DNA of 64,000 bases from NCBI GenBank assembly GCA_963726315.1, contig CAVSBZ010000007.1:310001-374000 (forward strand). Direction: 5' to 3'. This DNA comes from FEB-25 sp963726315 (GTDB lineage Bacteria; Chloroflexota; Anaerolineae; Anaerolineales; UBA4823). Both the position numbers and the translations under genes were made by a program. The notes beneath the pieces were generated by a model. The model worked only from the letters and a program-made list of their open reading frames with translations, was not told the origin of the DNA and ran no database searches. Positions within the stretch are counted from its first letter, which is position 1; every line of letters begins with the position of its first letter. Positions 25,773-33,974 of the stretch are shown in pieces.

Positions 25773-25940
25773 TGTAACTACTCACTCATGTTGTCATTGC
25801 GATAAGGACGCTCTCAGAATCCGCAAATCCTTGTACACTCCGAAGTCCTTAGAACCCGTCCCCGCAGATTTTCGGGGAGCAATCTGCTCTGCGTTTTATT
25901 CATAATCACGAGTGGTTTTTGCTCTTGGTGAGTAGTTACA
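25773..25940 (+). repeat. 168-bp element with 13-bp terminal inverted repeats
   Basis: TGTAACTACTCAC (25773-25785) and GTGAGTAGTTACA (25928-25940) are perfect inverted copies. Between them lie a TCATTGCGA...GAGCAATCTGC dispersed repeat and CCCCGCAGATTTTCGGGG. The promoter at 25740-25767 fires into the left arm, so a transcript would fold into a long rod with paired ends. It may be a mobile element (MITE-like) or an RNA gene. Confidence 0.6.
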
Positions 25941-26044
25941 TCAGTGTACTTCTGTACAGATCAGTGCTCTTCTGTACCGATCGTTTTTTATCGGTATGGT
26001 TTTCATCTGTATAGAATGCTTTCCTATGGTTAATTAGAATGAAA

Positions 26045-26095
26045 GCAGTCGTATACCGGTTGGTCTTTACCGGTAGTGATCTTTACCGGTAGAGG
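26045..26095. repeat. ACCGGT-rich short repeats
   Basis: TCTTTACCGGTAG occurs twice in tandem with a third ATACCGGTTGGTC variant just upstream. Each unit contains the palindrome ACCGGT. No gene is seen from 25941 to 26430 apart from repeats of this type and the hairpin at 26352. Confidence 0.6.
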
Positions 26096-26351
26096 TACTC
26101 TTCTGATAAATCGTTCAGCGATCTTCCTTGCCAATCGTTCTTGATCAGCATAATCTGAATCACAATAGGAACATCCTTTTCCCGCCGATCCTGATACCTG
26201 CTTATGCCATATTCTAGAAGTGTATTCGTTTATGTTCGTTTTTATGTGCTTCGAATGTTCCTCCAATAACTAAAAATGTGTTCTTCTCATCTTCTCTTAT
26301 CGCTTATTTCGCGGTCCAATACTTATGGTTTTGGCACGCTTCACCCTGAGC

Positions 26352-26389
26352 GGAATTGTTTCGATTTATTTTTTTCGCGAAACAATTCC
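26352..26389. repeat. Hairpin repeat, GGAATTGTTTCG family, copy 1
   Basis: GGAATTGTTTCG (26352-26363) pairs perfectly with CGAAACAATTCC (26378-26389) around a T-rich 14-base loop containing TTTTTTTCGCG. The same element in opposite orientation lies at 38068-38101. Confidence 0.8.
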
Positions 26390-26431
26390 ATCTCTCGCCA
26401 ATAATTCAATTTTTATATAACTTCCCGCAGG

Positions 26432-26437
26432 TATAAT
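26432..26437 (+). promoter_or_regulatory. -10 box of leaderless radA promoter
   Basis: TATAAT ends six bases before the radA ATG at 26444; no Shine-Dalgarno is present. The spacing is identical to the response-regulator gene at 117. The -35 is not clear. Confidence 0.65.
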
Positions 26438-26443
26438 CTCTCT

Positions 26444-27835
26444 ATGCCAAAAACACACACTCAATATGTCTGTCAGCAATGCGGGCGCACCGCTGCCCGA
26501 CCTATGGGGCGCTGCCCTCTGTGCGGCGCCTGGAACAGTATGGTGGAGGAAATCGTCGCCGCACCGGCTAAACCCGTCCACACCGCCGGGCGTGGACTCA
26601 CCGGTGCCTCCACTCCGATCAGGCTTACCGAGATCGAAGGCGATGTCGATGAGCGCTGGGCACTCTCCATCGAGGAGTTCGCCCGCGTGCTGGGCGGAGG
26701 CATTGTGCCGGGCTCGATCGTCCTGGTGGGGGGTGACCCGGGCATTGGCAAGAGTACCTTGATGCTGCAGGTGGCGCTGGAGATGGCTCGTACCGGGCTG
26801 GTGCTATACGTCTCAGGCGAGGAGTCGGAGCGCCAGATCAAGATGCGCTCCTTGCGCTTGATGAAAGATGAAGGGGGCGAGATGCCTGACGGGCTGCTTC
26901 TCGTCACTGAGACCAACCTTGGGGCGATCCTCGAGCACATCAATGCTGTAAAGCCCAACCTTGTCATCGTGGATTCAATCCAAACCACCTACATGCCGGA
27001 GCTCGAATTTGGCGCCGGCAGCGTGACCCAGGTGCGCGAGTGCGCTTCACGCCTGCGCGAGCTGGCTAAAAGCTCGGGTGTGGCAGTATTTCTCATCGGT
27101 CACGTCACCAAGGAAGGCACCATCGCCGGACCACGGGTGCTCGAGCACATCGTCGATACGGTGCTCTACCTGGAGGGAGACCGCTTCCAGTCTTACCGCT
27201 TGCTCCGGTCGGTCAAAAACCGCTTCGGTGCCACTTCGGAAGTGGGGGTCTTCGAGATGCGCGAACGCGGCATGGTGGAGATCACCAACCCATCGGAGGC
27301 CTTCCTGGCGGAGCGTATGGTCAACTCACCGGGTAGTGCCATTGCCGTCACCATGGAGGGTACACGCCCGATCCTGGTGGAGGTCCAGGGGCTTTCGAGC
27401 CCGACTGCCTTTGGCAACCCTCGCCGTACCCCCAACGGGGTTGACTTCAACCGCATGCTGCTCATTACTGCTGTCCTCGCCCGCCGCCTGGGCCTGCGTC
27501 TGGGTGACCAGGACGTATTCGTCAACGTGGTGGGCGGCATCCAGGTTGAAGAGCCGGCTGCTGACCTGGCTGTCGCGGCTGCCATCGCCTCTTCTATGCG
27601 TGATCTCCCGGTGAAGGCAGATACGGTGCTGATCGGTGAGGTGGGTCTTTCTGGTGAGCTGCGTATGGTGGGTCAGCTGCCCGCCCGTTTGCGCGAGGCC
27701 GTCAAGCTGGGTTTCAAGACCGCCATCGTGCCAAAGAGTATCCGCAAGGGAGAGCCCTGGCCCAAGGGCATCGAGGTGGTGGAGGCGCGTTCCCTGCGTG
27801 AAGCCCTCGATCGGGCGATGGTGAAAGGGGATTAG
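26444..27835 (+). CDS. radA: DNA repair protein RadA (Sms)
   Basis: 463 residues, full length. RadA processes recombination intermediates alongside RecA. N-terminal C4 zinc motif (YVCQQCG...CPLCGAW), RecA-like ATPase with Walker A GGDPGIGKST and Walker B LVIVDSIQ, the RadA-specific KNRFG motif (SVKNRFGATSEVGVFEM), and a C-terminal Lon-protease-like domain (VGGIQVEEPAADLAVAAAI). Start fixed by the leaderless promoter. It is followed by a separate promoter for the next gene 36 bases after its stop codon. Confidence 0.97.
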   Translation: MPKTHTQYVCQQCGRTAARPMGRCPLCGAWNSMVEEIVAAPAKPVHTAGRGLTGASTPIRLTEIEGDVDERWALSIEEFARVLGGGIVPGSIVLVGGDPGIGKSTLMLQVALEMARTGLVLYVSGEESERQIKMRSLRLMKDEGGEMPDGLLLVTETNLGAILEHINAVKPNLVIVDSIQTTYMPELEFGAGSVTQVRECASRLRELAKSSGVAVFLIGHVTKEGTIAGPRVLEHIVDTVLYLEGDRFQSYRLLRSVKNRFGATSEVGVFEMRERGMVEITNPSEAFLAERMVNSPGSAIAVTMEGTRPILVEVQGLSSPTAFGNPRRTPNGVDFNRMLLITAVLARRLGLRLGDQDVFVNVVGGIQVEEPAADLAVAAAIASSMRDLPVKADTVLIGEVGLSGELRMVGQLPARLREAVKLGFKTAIVPKSIRKGEPWPKGIEVVEARSLREALDRAMVKGD

Positions 27836-27858
27836 AAAGTTCGAACCGAGGATCATGC

Positions 27859-27864
27859 TATACT
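27859..27864 (+). promoter_or_regulatory. -10 box of leaderless promoter for the 27871 gene
   Basis: TATACT ends exactly six bases before ATG 27871 (the second of two adjacent ATGs). This spacing favours 27871 over 27868 as the true start. Confidence 0.6.
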
Positions 27865-27870
27865 AAAATG

Positions 27871-28125
27871 ATGAGTACATTGTTCTCAGATACGCATCCC
27901 ACGATGGAAGCTCTTCAGGTTCAGCTGCTCAGGCAGGTTTCTCCCTCTGAAAAGCTAGAAATGCTGGCAGAATTGAATGCCTCAGCTCATCTACTGGCAA
28001 TAAGTGGTCTGCGTTCCCGTTATCCCCAAGAAAGTAAAGCAAGGATACAGCGCAGAATGGCTGGATTGCTCTTGGGTGAGGAACTGGCAAGTAAAGTTTT
28101 TGGAGAATTATCCGATGTTACCTGA
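27871..28125 (+). CDS. Small uncharacterised protein, partner of the next gene
   Basis: 84 residues, no family recognised. Mostly helical: a segment around LRQVSPSEKLEMLAELNASAH, then a basic stretch LRSRYPQESKARIQRRMAG and a C-terminal helix LLLGEELASKVFGEL. Its last 11 bases overlap the start of the nucleotidyltransferase gene, so the two are translationally coupled. Size, order and overlap are like an antitoxin-toxin operon, with this gene in the antitoxin position. That role is inference; no DNA-binding motif is obvious. Confidence 0.75.
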   Translation: MSTLFSDTHPTMEALQVQLLRQVSPSEKLEMLAELNASAHLLAISGLRSRYPQESKARIQRRMAGLLLGEELASKVFGELSDVT

Positions 28126-28690
28126 GCCCATATCGGTTACCATCCAGGTTACAAAGGTTCTTGAAGAACTTGGTATTCCATATCTGATTGGTGGCTCATT
28201 AGCCAGCACGATTTACGGGATGGTAAGGACGACCCAGGATGCAGACATTATTGCTGATATGAAGCCTGTCCATGTTCAGCCTTTTATTACGGCTTTACAA
28301 ACCGAGTTCTATCTTGACGAGGCAATGATCGCCGACTCAGTCCTCCATAATTCCAGCTTCAATATCATCCACCGGCAAACTATGTTCAAGGTTGACGTAT
28401 TTATTCCACCAGAGACTGCTTTTCAAATTTCTCAGCGTTTCCGTGCCCGAAAGCTCATTATCGTAAATCAGCCAGAAATTAGTGCCTACTTTGCTAGTCC
28501 TGAAGATACCATTCTTGCCAAACTGGAATGGTATAGGAAGGGTAATGAAGTCTCGGAAAGGCAATGGCGAGACGTCATCGGTATGCTGAAAGTTAGAGCT
28601 GGTGATCTCGACTTGGAGTATCTCAAAAAGTGGGCAATAGAGCTAGATGTGGGTGTTCTACTTGAAAAAGCTTTGAAAGAATCAGCTTAG
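28115..28690 (+). CDS. Nucleotidyltransferase-fold protein (MNT/AbiEii-like)
   Basis: 191 residues from ATG 28115 (MLPEPIS), preceded by TGGAGA. The polymerase-beta-type signature is LIGGSLASTIYGMVRTTQDADIIAD: Gly-Gly-Ser, then Asp-Ala-Asp as metal ligands, with a third carboxylate probable in KVDVFI. The C-terminal half (SPEDTILAKLEWYRKG) is a conserved block in small nucleotidyltransferases of this type. Such proteins act as toxins that adenylate or nucleotidylate RNA or proteins in several toxin-antitoxin families, or may act on small molecules. It overlaps the upstream small gene by 11 bases. The function as a pair is not known to me. Confidence 0.85.
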   Translation: MLPEPISVTIQVTKVLEELGIPYLIGGSLASTIYGMVRTTQDADIIADMKPVHVQPFITALQTEFYLDEAMIADSVLHNSSFNIIHRQTMFKVDVFIPPETAFQISQRFRARKLIIVNQPEISAYFASPEDTILAKLEWYRKGNEVSERQWRDVIGMLKVRAGDLDLEYLKKWAIELDVGVLLEKALKESA

Positions 28691-28778
28691 ACTTTTCTAC
28701 CGACTACTATTACTCCTCAATAATTATTAATTGGTTTGACTCTTTATCCCAATATGACCAGGCTATATCCAATTAAGA

Positions 28779-29645
28779 TTAACCTATCCCCTCGAACAAG
28801 TCCTTTTCTTTCAGGCCATTCTCAGGCTTGGGGTAGGCACGCATGAACGCTTCAGTGCTTCCAAAATAACGCCGGAGCAAGCTCAATGGGTTCTTCCGCC
28901 CGATCACCCCACCGCCCTGGCTGATGTGGCACGCACTCGCCTCGTCCCTGATTGCACTCACGCTGCGACAGTTGATGCGGGCATGGGTGGGAAAGTCACC
29001 TTCCTCCACCAGGCTTGCCAGGTCGATATCCCGGTTGCGCCCAAAGTGATGTGCGTCCATGCGCAGGAGTGGCGCTATCCGAACTGCCCAGCGGATCAAA
29101 CCTTTCGGCATGGTCTGGTAATACAGTTTCTGCGGCTTGAAGGCGGGTAAATCCGATGTATAGGCTGGGTCAGCCGCCAGCTCAAACGCACGCACGGTGG
29201 CACGGTGCATGGCGATATGGTCGGGGTGTTTGTAGCCGCCGATGGGGTCATGCGTCACCACGATTTGTGGGTGCAGTGACCGTATGTAGTGCACCACCTT
29301 CGCTGCCACCTCATCTACCGGCTGAGCTGTCAGGGCATTGGGGTGGTCGTTGTCGGCGGTGCCAGGCATGCCTGAATCGCGGTAGCCCAAAAAGTACACT
29401 CCAGTGAGGCCCAGTATGCCCGCGGCACAGCGCAGCTCAGACTCCCTCCGCTCGGCTACACTGCTGAACCCTTTCATCAGCTCACTGTCCACATCGCCCA
29501 CATCACCCCGCGTGCCGCACACCAGGTGCACCTCGACCCCACGCCGGGCATACAGCGCCAGTGTACCGCCCATCCCAAAAGTTTCATCGTCGGGGTGAGC
29601 CAGACAGACCAGCATGGTGAGGGATTGATGATTATCCATGGTCAT
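28779..29645 (-). CDS. PIG-L/LmbE-family deacetylase
   Basis: About 288 residues. The zinc-binding motif AHPDDETFGMGG lies near the N-terminus and the third ligand region is GGYKHPDHIAMHRA. The family removes N-acetyl groups from GlcNAc-type sugars; members include MshB and BshB of low-molecular-weight thiol synthesis and GlcNAc-PI deacetylase. ATG 29645 overlaps the stop of the upstream MoeB-rhodanese gene (TAATG), so translation is probably coupled; ATG 29639 is a possible alternative. Position in a cysteine-synthesis cluster makes a thiol-related substrate attractive but unproven. Confidence 0.9.
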   Translation of the reverse strand: MTMDNHQSLTMLVCLAHPDDETFGMGGTLALYARRGVEVHLVCGTRGDVGDVDSELMKGFSSVAERRESELRCAAGILGLTGVYFLGYRDSGMPGTADNDHPNALTAQPVDEVAAKVVHYIRSLHPQIVVTHDPIGGYKHPDHIAMHRATVRAFELAADPAYTSDLPAFKPQKLYYQTMPKGLIRWAVRIAPLLRMDAHHFGRNRDIDLASLVEEGDFPTHARINCRSVSAIRDEASACHISQGGGVIGRKNPLSLLRRYFGSTEAFMRAYPKPENGLKEKDLFEGIG

Positions 29646-30800
29646 TAATAGATTGGCTGGCTCGGGTCGACTTCTCTCGCCCACGCGTTGAGCCCGCCTT
29701 TCAAGTTGTGCAGTTTACGGAACCCTGCCCCCAGCAGGATGTGCAGAGCGCGCGTCGAGCGAACTCCTGCTTTGCAGATCAGCACGATATCGTCCTGTGG
29801 GTCGAGCTCACTGCTGCGCATGGCAAGCTGCCCCAGCGGAATGTTGACGGTGCCTTCGATATGCGAGATCTCTTGTTCGTGCGGCTCGCGCACGTCCACC
29901 ATGCATAGCTGTTCACCCGATTTGAGTTGGGCATCCAGCTCTCGGGGAGTGATGTCCCATTCCAGGCCTGCCGAACCGGTCTCAACTTCATGACCAGGTA
30001 CCCCGCAGAAAGCATCATAATCGATCAGCTGGGTCACGGATGGATGCTCACCGCACACCTTGCAGCCTGGGTTCTTACGCAGCTTAACGAACTCGAAGCT
30101 CATATCCTGGGCGTTATAAAGCAGCAACCTGCCGATCAGCGTCTCACCGGTGTCAAGGATCAGCTTGAGCGTTTCCGTTGCTTGCAGCGTGCCGATCGTC
30201 CCCGGTAGGATGCCCAGGACGCCGCTCTCAGCGCAGGATGGAACGAGACCAGGCGGTGGAGGGTCAGGGAACAGGCAGCGGTAGCACGGGCCCACCCGGG
30301 CGTCAAACACGCTCACCTGTCCTTCGAAGCGATAGACTGACCCATAGACGTTAGGCTTACCGGTGAGCACGCACAGGTCATTGGTCAAATAGCGCGTGGG
30401 GAAGTTGTCGCTTCCATCGACGATAATGTCAAATAGCTCAGCGATCCCCATGGCATTCTCAGAGGTGAACGCTTCGTTGTAAATATCCACCTGGATGTCT
30501 GGGTTAAGGTCGAGCATGCGCTCGCGCGCCGATTTCAACCTTGAGCCGGCCAACTGTGGAGGTGCCATGGATCACCTGGCGCTGCAGGTTGGTGCGATCG
30601 ACTACGTCGTAGTCCACCAATCCGATGCGCCCAACGCCAGCTGCTGCCAGGTACAGTGCCACCGGTGAACCCAGGCCTCCGGTGCCGATGATCAGCACCG
30701 AAGCCGCCTTAAGCTTGCGTTGCCCCTCTATACCGACGTCTGGGATGAGCAAGTGGCGCGAATAACGTAGGATTTCTTCGTGCGAAAGGTTCGGCAGCAT
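29645..30800 (-). CDS. moeB: MoeB/ThiF-type adenylyltransferase with C-terminal rhodanese, frameshifted
   Basis: About 384 residues across one frame change. It activates the C-terminal glycine of a ubiquitin-like sulfur carrier (MoaD/ThiS type), and the rhodanese domain supplies sulfur. N-terminal RYSRHLLIPDVG, ATP loop IGTGGLGSPVALYLA, RQVIHGTSTVGRLKVE, DGSDNFPTRYLTND, two CxxC zinc pairs (CYRC, CKVC), then rhodanese with active cysteine in LICKAGVRS. At 30533-30535 the plus strand has TTT where TT restores VESARERMLDLNP. One extra base, likely an error. Start at ATG 30800 with TATACT six bases upstream. Confidence 0.82.
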
Positions 30801-30806
30801 GAAATG

Positions 30807-30812
30807 AGTATA
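30807..30812 (-). promoter_or_regulatory. -10 box of leaderless promoter for moeB
   Basis: Minus-strand TATACT (30812-30807) ends six bases before ATG 30800. A CCTGTCAGG palindrome lies just upstream in the -35 region. No Shine-Dalgarno sequence is visible. Confidence 0.6.
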
Positions 30813-30829
30813 ATCTATTTCTCATAGTA

Positions 30830-30860
30830 GACCTGTCAGGTTTTCAAAACCTGTCAGGTC
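30830..30860. repeat. Palindromic repeat, CCTGTCAGG family, copy 2
   Basis: GACCTGTCAGGTTTT and AAAACCTGTCAGGTC form an imperfect inverted repeat (one mismatch per arm). It lies between the cysE stop and the moeB promoter; a half-copy (AACCTGTCAGGTCT) follows at 30941. Confidence 0.75.
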
Positions 30861-30962
30861 TGTCAATAATCCGATCGAAAATCGTCTCCCTGCCTTGTAT
30901 CATCAGCGGGGCATGGATATAGGGCATACTGCTCTTGTAAAACCTGTCAGGTCTAGGAGTAA

Positions 30963-31721
30963 TTAGATCGAAAAATCGTCTCCCTGCCACGACCCATCTG
31001 TCGGTGCATGGATATGAGGCTTTCCGTTCGTGAGACCTTCCCCCTTGGCCTCGAGCGCCTCCACCCGCTTGATCAGGTCTACCAGCGAGAAGCCCACCAA
31101 ATCTGGCATGGCAGTGTGGTCCAGGTCAGGTGCATCATCGGCATGGTGAGGCTTGCTGCGGGCGATGTTTAGCCCAGGCACACCCACTACCACGGAGTTC
31201 GCCGGAACCGACTTTACCACCACTGCATTGGCTCCGATACGGGTGTCCGCACCGATGGTGATCGCACCCAACACTTTGGCTCCCGCGCCTACCACCACCC
31301 GGTCTCCCAGAGTGGGGTGTCGTTTGCCCTTCTCCAGGCTGGTACCGCCTAGGGTCACCCCGTGATAAAGCGTGACGTCTTCACCAATCTCGGCAGTTTC
31401 ACCGATCACCACACCCATGCCGTGGTCGATGAATAACCCCTGGCTGATCTGAGCTCCGGGGTGGATCTCGATGCCCGTAATGGTACGCACCAACTGGGAA
31501 AGCATGCGCCCCATCAGCTTCAATCCGTGCTGCCACATCCAATGGGCTACGCGGTAGCCCCATAAGGCGTGGACGCCAGGGTACAGTAGCACGATCTCGA
31601 TCGCCGAGCGTGCAGCCGGGTCACGCAGCAAAGCCGCTTGTACGTCGCGCCGCAGTGTGTTCAGCCCACTTTCGTGCCTGGTTCTAACCACCGGTGGTGT
31701 ACCAACCGTTTGGATTTCCAT
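30963..31721 (-). CDS. cysE: Serine O-acetyltransferase
   Basis: 252 residues. Transfers acetyl from acetyl-CoA to serine, giving the substrate of CysK. An N-terminal helical domain (ALLRDPAARSAIEIVLLYPGVHALWGYRVAH) is followed by a left-handed beta-helix of hexapeptide repeats. Catalytic His-type residues are in IEIHPGAQI and LFIDHGMGVVIGETAEIG. ATG 31721 has GGAGG upstream; the GTG at 31736 is not needed. The C-terminal 40 residues beyond the helix end in LIKRVEALEAKGEG, a predicted short coil. It lies 80 bases after cysK on the same strand. Confidence 0.95.
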   Translation of the reverse strand: MEIQTVGTPPVVRTRHESGLNTLRRDVQAALLRDPAARSAIEIVLLYPGVHALWGYRVAHWMWQHGLKLMGRMLSQLVRTITGIEIHPGAQISQGLFIDHGMGVVIGETAEIGEDVTLYHGVTLGGTSLEKGKRHPTLGDRVVVGAGAKVLGAITIGADTRIGANAVVVKSVPANSVVVGVPGLNIARSKPHHADDAPDLDHTAMPDLVGFSLVDLIKRVEALEAKGEGLTNGKPHIHAPTDGSWQGDDFSI

Positions 31722-31801
31722 AATTCCTCCGATCACACAGACAGTCAGGTTGATCTCTCACTGTCTGATAAAAGCGTAAGGCTTTGATCTATCCTCTCCA
31801 T

Positions 31802-32734
31802 CTAAACTGCCAGGTCAGCAAACAGGGCAGTGCTGAGGTAGCGCTCACCGAAATCTGGGGCAATGACCACCACCAGCTTACCGGCATTATCATCACGTTT
31901 CGCTACCTGCAAGCCAGCCCACACTGCCGCACCGGACGAGATCCCCACCAGCAAACCCTCTTCCTGTGCCATCCTACGGGCAGTTTCCAGGGCTTCATCG
32001 TTCTTCACCCGGATGATCTCGTCATACACGTGCTGGTTGAGCACCTGGGGGATGAAACCCGGTCCGATACCTTGCAGCAGGTGTGGACCCTTCTCGCTGC
32101 CCGAAAGCACTGCCGATCCATCTGGTTCGACTGCCACCACCTTGAAGGATGGCTTGCGGGCTTTGATCACCTCGCCCACACCAGTGATGGTGCCTCCGGT
32201 GCCCACACCACCCACCAGGATATCTGCCACGCCATCCGTATCCTGCCAGATCTCCTCGGCGGTGGTGCGGCGGTGGATCTCGGGATTCGCGGGGTTGTTG
32301 AACTGCTGGGGGATGAAATAGTGCGGGTCGGCGCTTGCCATCTCTTCAGCTTTTCGGATGGCACCTGCCATGCCCTCGCTGCCGGGTGTGGCAACCAGCT
32401 CGGCGCCATATGCCCGCAGCAGCATCTTGCGCTCCCGGCTCATCGTGTCGGGCATGGTGAGCACACAACGGTAGCCGCGTGCCGCACACACCATGGCAAG
32501 TGCTATACCGGTATTACCGCTGGTTGGCTCGAGGATGATCGTATCGGGCTTGATCAAGCCTGCCTTCTCAGCCGCGTCAACCATGGCGACCCCGATGCGG
32601 TCCTTGATACTGTGCGCCGGGTTGAACGACTCAAGCTTGACCACGACATCGGCTTTCGATCCATTCGTCAGCCGGTGCAGGCGCACCAGGGGCGTGCCGC
32701 CGACCAGTTGGGTGATATTATTGGCTATTTTCAT
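31802..32734 (-). CDS. cysK: Cysteine synthase (O-acetylserine sulfhydrylase)
   Basis: 310 residues, normal length. A PLP enzyme that makes cysteine from O-acetylserine and sulfide. The PLP-lysine is in NPAHSIKDRIG, the substrate loop is EPTSGNTGIALA, and GVGTGGTITGVG binds the phosphate. The start is ATG 32734 (MKIANNIT); longer frames upstream have no ribosome-binding support and run into the structured leader. A strong promoter at 32969-32996 and an attenuator-like RNA lie between promoter and gene, so expression is probably controlled by premature termination. Confidence 0.95.
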   Translation of the reverse strand: MKIANNITQLVGGTPLVRLHRLTNGSKADVVVKLESFNPAHSIKDRIGVAMVDAAEKAGLIKPDTIILEPTSGNTGIALAMVCAARGYRCVLTMPDTMSRERKMLLRAYGAELVATPGSEGMAGAIRKAEEMASADPHYFIPQQFNNPANPEIHRRTTAEEIWQDTDGVADILVGGVGTGGTITGVGEVIKARKPSFKVVAVEPDGSAVLSGSEKGPHLLQGIGPGFIPQVLNQHVYDEIIRVKNDEALETARRMAQEEGLLVGISSGAAVWAGLQVAKRDDNAGKLVVVIAPDFGERYLSTALFADLAV

Positions 32735-32774
32735 TGCGAATATTCCCCTTCTCCTTAATGGTGGACTGACTGAT

Positions 32775-32962
32775 AATAAAAATAGGTGGCTAACCAGCCA
32801 CGCAGGACGTATCACGCTTGCGGGGTGCAACCACCTACTCGTCAGTTTGTCAGTCTTGAATTAAGGGATTAACTTGACGGCGAGTCGGTTAGTTACCCCG
32901 CCTCGGACAGATGCAAGTTAGCGAAGATTGAACTCCAAAATATGACATAAATGAGTACATTA
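32775..32962 (-). ncRNA. Structured 5' leader RNA upstream of cysK (element E1)
   Basis: Transcribed on the minus strand from about 32962. A 5' core (TCAATCTTCGC, then GAGGCGGGGTAACTAAC at 32904-32888) can pair with a 3' core (GTTGCACCCCGCAAGCG) through GCGGGGT/ACCCCGC and CGCT/AGCG. It ends in a GTGGCT-GGTT-AGCCAC hairpin (32801-32786) followed by a U-rich run, a plausible terminator. A longer TAGGTGG/CCACCTA pairing is an alternative fold. Sister element E2 at 33975 shares both cores. It resembles a riboswitch or attenuator; I do not recognise a known class. Confidence 0.65.
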
Positions 32963-32968
32963 GGCGCA

Positions 32969-32996
32969 ATTATATCTGCAATTAATGACGTGTCAA
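32969..32996 (-). promoter_or_regulatory. Consensus promoter of the cysK leader
   Basis: Perfect TTGACA (32996-32991) and perfect TATAAT (32974-32969), 16 bases apart on the minus strand. Strong constitutive promoters of this kind usually precede attenuation-type control. Confidence 0.85.
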
Positions 32997-33150
32997 GAGG
33001 GTCCGTAATCGCCGATGTGTTTATCAATCCAGCGTTTACCTGCATCTTAGGGGTAAGCCAGCAGACCATTAGTCAATGAAAGCTGGAGTTATACTTCAGA
33101 TCCTATTTCATTTGTTCCAATTCCATAGCAAACAGGATACGGGTAGATTG

Positions 33151-33906
33151 TTATCTGGTTATGGGCAGCATCGCCTGTAGATCAGCTTCTGTCAGGCGGC
33201 TGTCTGTTGCACTGAGGCTGTGATAGTAGCCACCCGCTTCCCACTGATGGGTTACTGTAGCGGTGGTACCTTCACTGCGTATTTCTTGAATACCCTCTGA
33301 GGATGCGATGGTCGTGACGGTTACAGTTTCAATCGTATTGGATATGGCTCCGGGCTGGTCAAACGTCACCGTTGATGTAGTAACCTGACCATCCGAGGGC
33401 AGGGTGTTCGTCCCATCCGCCGATCCCGATGAGCTCACTGCACCAATTCCATGGAGCGGGTTTGGGCTGCGCTTGTAGGTGATTACGTACCCCGGAGGAG
33501 CAGTCCAGGTGAACAACATGTTGCCATCCGTCAGGAGCTGTCCTTGAGGCTCCAAGGTGTAGCTGGAGGGTACACTGGGCAGGGTCAAGTCGGGGTAGAG
33601 GTTGAGCAGGTCACTCACGTTCACCATTTCGCCAACCATCTGGGCTTGAGCGATGCCTGCACCGGCGACTTCACCGTTTTCACCCTGGATCGTGACTTCG
33701 TGGTCGGTTTGTTGGATGATCGCATCTGTGTTACCACTGGTGACTAGCTTGCCAGTCTGTTCATCAACGCTGACGGTAACTCCGTTGAAGGTGAAGAAAC
33801 CCTGGATGGCAGCACGCGCTGTTGGAGAGAAAGCGAGTGTCAGTATAGTTACAACCATCAGCGCCAGGATGACGAGAAGTGCGGGATGAAGGATACGTTT
33901 AAACAT
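33151..33906 (-). CDS. Membrane-anchored DUF4367-like protein
   Basis: 251 residues. One N-terminal membrane helix (residues 8-28) followed by SPTARAAIQGFFTFNGV, which resembles the post-membrane segment of anti-sigma/DUF4367 proteins. The remainder is an extracytoplasmic beta-rich domain with Thr- and Ser-rich strands (TVTFDQPGAISNTIETVTVTT). No catalytic motif seen. AAGGA precedes ATG 33906 by about nine bases. Its transcript carries leader E2, so it should share a control mechanism with cysK. A link to envelope stress sensing is possible but not shown. Confidence 0.82.
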   Translation of the reverse strand: MFKRILHPALLVILALMVVTILTLAFSPTARAAIQGFFTFNGVTVSVDEQTGKLVTSGNTDAIIQQTDHEVTIQGENGEVAGAGIAQAQMVGEMVNVSDLLNLYPDLTLPSVPSSYTLEPQGQLLTDGNMLFTWTAPPGYVITYKRSPNPLHGIGAVSSSGSADGTNTLPSDGQVTTSTVTFDQPGAISNTIETVTVTTIASSEGIQEIRSEGTTATVTHQWEAGGYYHSLSATDSRLTEADLQAMLPITR

Positions 33907-33974
33907 CAGGAATGTCCTTGGCTATTCTGTTGAAAGATGTTCCCCTTTTCATTCATCACTAGCAGGAAATGCCG

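Noticed and set aside
31784..32758. Long plus-strand frame opposite cysK
   Set aside because: Shadow of cysK; its His/Gln-rich translation reflects the antisense of a conserved gene.
32775..32962. Cysteine T-box as explanation of the cysK leader
   Set aside because: AGGTGG and CGTCCT look faintly T-box-like, but the homologous E2 lacks them and precedes a gene unrelated to amino acids.
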